Below, one piece after another: positions 58,641 to 64,000 of a stretch of DNA of 64,000 bases. Within the stretch, counting starts at the first letter, position 1. Every line of letters starts with the position of its first letter. A program made the translations under genes and the position numbers. Under the pieces are notes generated by a model. That model ran no database searches and was not told the origin of the DNA. It worked only from the letters and a program-made list of their open reading frames with translations. The stretch lies in the NCBI GenBank assembly GCA_963847985.1, contig CAWKBS010000003.1:137102-201101 (forward strand), read 5' to 3'. This DNA comes from JAIBJN01 sp963847985 (GTDB lineage: Bacteria; Actinomycetota; Thermoleophilia; Gaiellales; Gaiellaceae).

Positions 58641-58803
58641 CAGTGCCCCTCCAGGCAATACAAGCCCGCCTCTGCCCCGCGATCACGCGGCGCCAGAGCC
58701 GGCCCTCGCCCTTGCCAAGGCAACCAGCATTGGCCGCGTCCGAGTGCCGACTCTTGCTTGGTGCTCGCGACGCAGAAACTGGGCTGGATTACCTGAATGG
58801 GCA
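58641..58803. repeat. Family II palindromic element, rplC-rplD junction
   Basis: Same orientation and core as 49425-49588. On the minus strand TAGTGCCCATTCAGGTAATC starts at the rplC stop, and GCCTGGAGGGGCACTG precedes the rplD ATG. The arms pair with a few mismatches, and the right arm contains the ribosome binding site. Confidence 0.88.
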
Positions 58804-59424
58804 CTAGCGGTCGTCCTTCCGCACCACGACGTACCCGTTCTTGTGCCCCGGCACGGCGCCCTTGACGAGGAGCAGGTTGTGCTCGAGGTCGAGGTCGACG
58901 ACGGTGAGCCCGAGCTGGGTCACCCGCTTCCCGCCCATGCGGCCGGCCATCTTCATGCCCTTGAAGACGCGCGAGGGCGTCGCCGACGCGCCGATCGAGC
59001 CCGGCTTGCGGACGTTGTGCGAGCCGTGGGTCACGGGGCCGCGGCTGAAGTTGTGCCGCTTGATCGTGCCCTGGAAGCCCTTGCCGATGGAGACGCCGGT
59101 GACCTTCACCTTCTCGCCGGGCTCGAAGGCCTCGACGGTGACGGTCTCCCCGGTGGCGAGCTCGCTCGGCCCGCGCAGCTCGACGAGCCGGCGATGCGGA
59201 GCGACCTTGTGCTTGGCGAGGTGCCCGAGCTGGGGCTTCGTGAGCTTGCGCTCGGGCACCTCGTCGAAGGCAAGCTGAACGGCGTCGTAGCCGTCGGTCT
59301 CGACCGTCCGCACGGCGACCACGGGGCAGGGCCCCGCCTCGATCACCGTCACGGGCGTGAGCACGCCGGTCTCCTGGTCGAAGACCTGCGTCATGCCGAG
59401 CTTCCTGCCGACGATGCCCTTCAT
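58804..59424 (-). CDS. rplC: 50S ribosomal protein L3
   Basis: The 206-residue protein has MKGIVGRKLGMTQVFDQETG, VTGVSIGKGFQGTIKRHNFS, GSIGASATPSRVFKGMKMAG and MGGKRVTQLGLTVVDLDLEH. The start overlaps the rpsJ stop (TAATG). Confidence 0.97.
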   Translation of the reverse strand: MKGIVGRKLGMTQVFDQETGVLTPVTVIEAGPCPVVAVRTVETDGYDAVQLAFDEVPERKLTKPQLGHLAKHKVAPHRRLVELRGPSELATGETVTVEAFEPGEKVKVTGVSIGKGFQGTIKRHNFSRGPVTHGSHNVRKPGSIGASATPSRVFKGMKMAGRMGGKRVTQLGLTVVDLDLEHNLLLVKGAVPGHKNGYVVVRKDDR

Positions 59425-59732
59425 TACAACTTGATCTCGATGTCCACGCCGGCAGGGAGATCCAGGCGCATCAGGGAGTCGACCGTCTTCGGGGTCGGCG
59501 AGTGGATGTCGATCAGGCGCTTGTGCGTGCGCACCTCGAAGTGCTCACGGGAGTCCTTGTCCTTGAACGGGCTCCGGATCACCGTGTAGACGTTCTTCTC
59601 GGTGGGCAGCGGCACGGGACCGGTGACGGTGGCCCCGGTGCGCTGCGCCGTCTCGACGATCGACAGCGCCGACCGGTCGAGCTGGGTGTGGTCGTACCCC
59701 TTGAGGCGGATGCGGATCTTCTGTTGCGGCAA
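59424..59732 (-). CDS. rpsJ: 30S ribosomal protein S10
   Basis: The 102-residue protein from TTG 59732 reads PQQKIRIRLKGYDHTQLDRS, then TGATVTGPVPLPTEKNVYTV and REHFEVRTHKRLIDIHSPTP. It lies 11 bp after tuf. The TTG start was chosen because it gives the family length. Confidence 0.95.
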   Translation of the reverse strand: MPQQKIRIRLKGYDHTQLDRSALSIVETAQRTGATVTGPVPLPTEKNVYTVIRSPFKDKDSREHFEVRTHKRLIDIHSPTPKTVDSLMRLDLPAGVDIEIKL

Positions 59733-59743
59733 GTGAGCTGTTC

Positions 59744-60934
<1,191 letters not shown>

Positions 60935-60954
60935 CAGCTCCTCCGGTGGTCTTC

Positions 60955-63056
<2,102 letters not shown>

Positions 63057-63063
<7 letters not shown>

Positions 63064-63527
63064 CTGTAGTGGGCGAAGGCCTTGTTGGCCTGCGCCATCC
63101 GGTAGAGGTCGTCCTTGCGCTTGAAGGCGCCGCCCTGCTGGTTGAGCGCGTCCATGATCTCGTTGGCGAGCTTCTCGTCCATCGACTTCTCGCGGCGGTC
63201 GCGCGCGAAGCCGACGAGCCAGCGCACGGCGAGCGTGCGGGCGCGCCGCTGCGGCACCTCGACGGGCACCTGGTAGTTGGCGCCGCCGACGCGGCGCGAG
63301 CGGACCTCGAGCACCGGGGTCACCGTCTTGATCGCCTGCTCGAGCACCTCGACCGGCGGCTTGCCGGTGCGCTCGCCCACCTTCTCCAGCGCGGAGTAGA
63401 CGATGTGCTCGGCCGTCGACTTCTTGCCTTGCAGCATGACCTTGTTGACCACCTGCGAGACGAGCTTGGACTCGTACAGGGGGTCCGGGGTGAGCTCGCG
63501 GACGGGGATCTCTGCTCGGCGCGGCAT
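63057..63527 (-). CDS. rpsG: 30S ribosomal protein S7
   Basis: The 156-residue protein has MPRRAEIPVRELTPDPLYES, VTPVLEVRSRRVGGANYQVP and LANEIMDALNQQGGAFKRKD. It starts 3 bp after rpsL. Confidence 0.97.
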
Positions 63528-63530
63528 GGC

Positions 63531-63902
63531 TTACGCGCCCTTCTTCGCGCCGTACTTGGAGCGCCCCTGGCGCCGCTCGGCGACGCCGCCGGCGTCGAGC
63601 GCGGCCCGGATCACCTTGTAGCGGAAGCCCGGCAGGTCCTTGACGCGACCCCCGCGGATGAGGACGACCGAGTGCTCCTGGAGGTTGTGACCCTCACCGG
63701 GAATGTACGCGCCGACTTCCATCTGATTGGTGAGCCGCACGCGCGCGACCTTGCGCAGCGCGGAGTTCGGCTTCTTCGGCGTCGTCGTGTACACGCGCGT
63801 GCACACCCCTCGCTTCTGCGGGGCGCCGCGGAGGGCGGGTGTCTTGACCTTGGTCGGAGGAGTCTTGCGACCCTTCCGCACGAGCTGGTTCACGGTTGGC
63901 AC
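63531..63902 (-). CDS. rpsL: 30S ribosomal protein S12
   Basis: The 123-residue decoding-centre protein has MPTVNQLVRKGRKTPPTKVK, CTRVYTTTPKKPNSALRKVA and GEGHNLQEHSVVLIRGGRVK. The Lys in TPKKPNS and in GRVKDLPG is the wild-type residue at the usual streptomycin-resistance positions. It is the first gene of the cluster. Confidence 0.97.
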   Translation of the reverse strand: MPTVNQLVRKGRKTPPTKVKTPALRGAPQKRGVCTRVYTTTPKKPNSALRKVARVRLTNQMEVGAYIPGEGHNLQEHSVVLIRGGRVKDLPGFRYKVIRAALDAGGVAERRQGRSKYGAKKGA

Positions 63903-63952
63903 CGGTCGAGGGTTCCTTCGCTTTCGAGGTGTATCTGGACGGCATCCAGACG

Positions 63953-63994
63953 CAACAAAAGGTCGGCGTGGGCCAGGCCCAAGCCGAACCTTGC
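63953..63994 (-). terminator. Intrinsic terminator upstream of rpsL
   Basis: On the minus strand AAGGTTCGGCTTGGGCC pairs with GGCCCACGCCGACCTT and is followed by TTGTTGC. It probably ends the operon upstream of rpsL (rpoBC in many genomes, outside the window), leaving roughly 50 bp for an rpsL promoter. Confidence 0.65.
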
Positions 63995-64000
63995 GGCATG

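Overview
The window is GC-rich (roughly 70%) bacterial chromosome, most likely from an actinomycetote. The evidence is the spc/alpha ribosomal cluster order, a zinc-binding S14 (rpsZ), Ku, NlpC/P60 hydrolases, a DUF2469-like gene, and many genes whose TANNNT -10 box sits only 6-10 nt before the start codon, as in leaderless transcripts. A Thermoleophilia/Gaiellales-type affiliation is my inference; there is no 16S gene here to test it.

Layout. 1-2.5 kb: glycosyltransferase (cut by the edge), lysS, greA. 2.6-8.2 kb: dus, a very large nucleotide cyclase/ATPase/substrate-binding fusion, and a Clp_N-HTH gene bracketed by a 33-bp duplication of the coaX 3' end. 8.2-11 kb: folP-folB-folK-DUF2469-coaX. 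11-16 kb: CpsB-like phosphatase, then tilS-hpt-ftsH-lipoprotein. 16-42 kb: mixed housekeeping and cell-envelope genes. These include deoD, a diacylglycerol-kinase-like gene, VanW, acyl-CoA dehydrogenase, nitrilase, tRNA-Pro, Nif3, Ku, two NlpC/P60 hydrolases, a 3D-domain protein, a LuxR-type regulator, dacB, ligA, truA and two ArsR/SRPBCC modules. 42.7-64 kb: one minus-strand run rpsL-rpsG-fusA-tuf-S10-spc-alpha through rplQ.

The most unusual signal is a set of about eight intergenic palindromic elements (about 145-170 bp). Six of them split ribosomal-cluster junctions that are otherwise overlapping or a few bases long. Each starts at the upstream stop codon and ends at the downstream start. 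Its right arm holds the ribosome binding site of the next gene and its left arm is complementary to that arm. Arm sequences differ between copies but stay complementary, and one apical hairpin shows compensatory changes. A second, shorter palindromic repeat family lies around 16 kb.

Several conserved genes carry single-base frame disruptions (folK, rplO, the diacylglycerol-kinase-like gene, a HAD gene, and the S17/L14 junction). Others lack a standard start codon where a ribosome binding site predicts one. Because rplO and rplN are affected, consensus errors in the assembly are a serious explanation and should be excluded before any biological reading. Several ribosomal proteins (S3, S5, S17, L15, L22) carry acidic Ala/Glu/Pro-rich tails.
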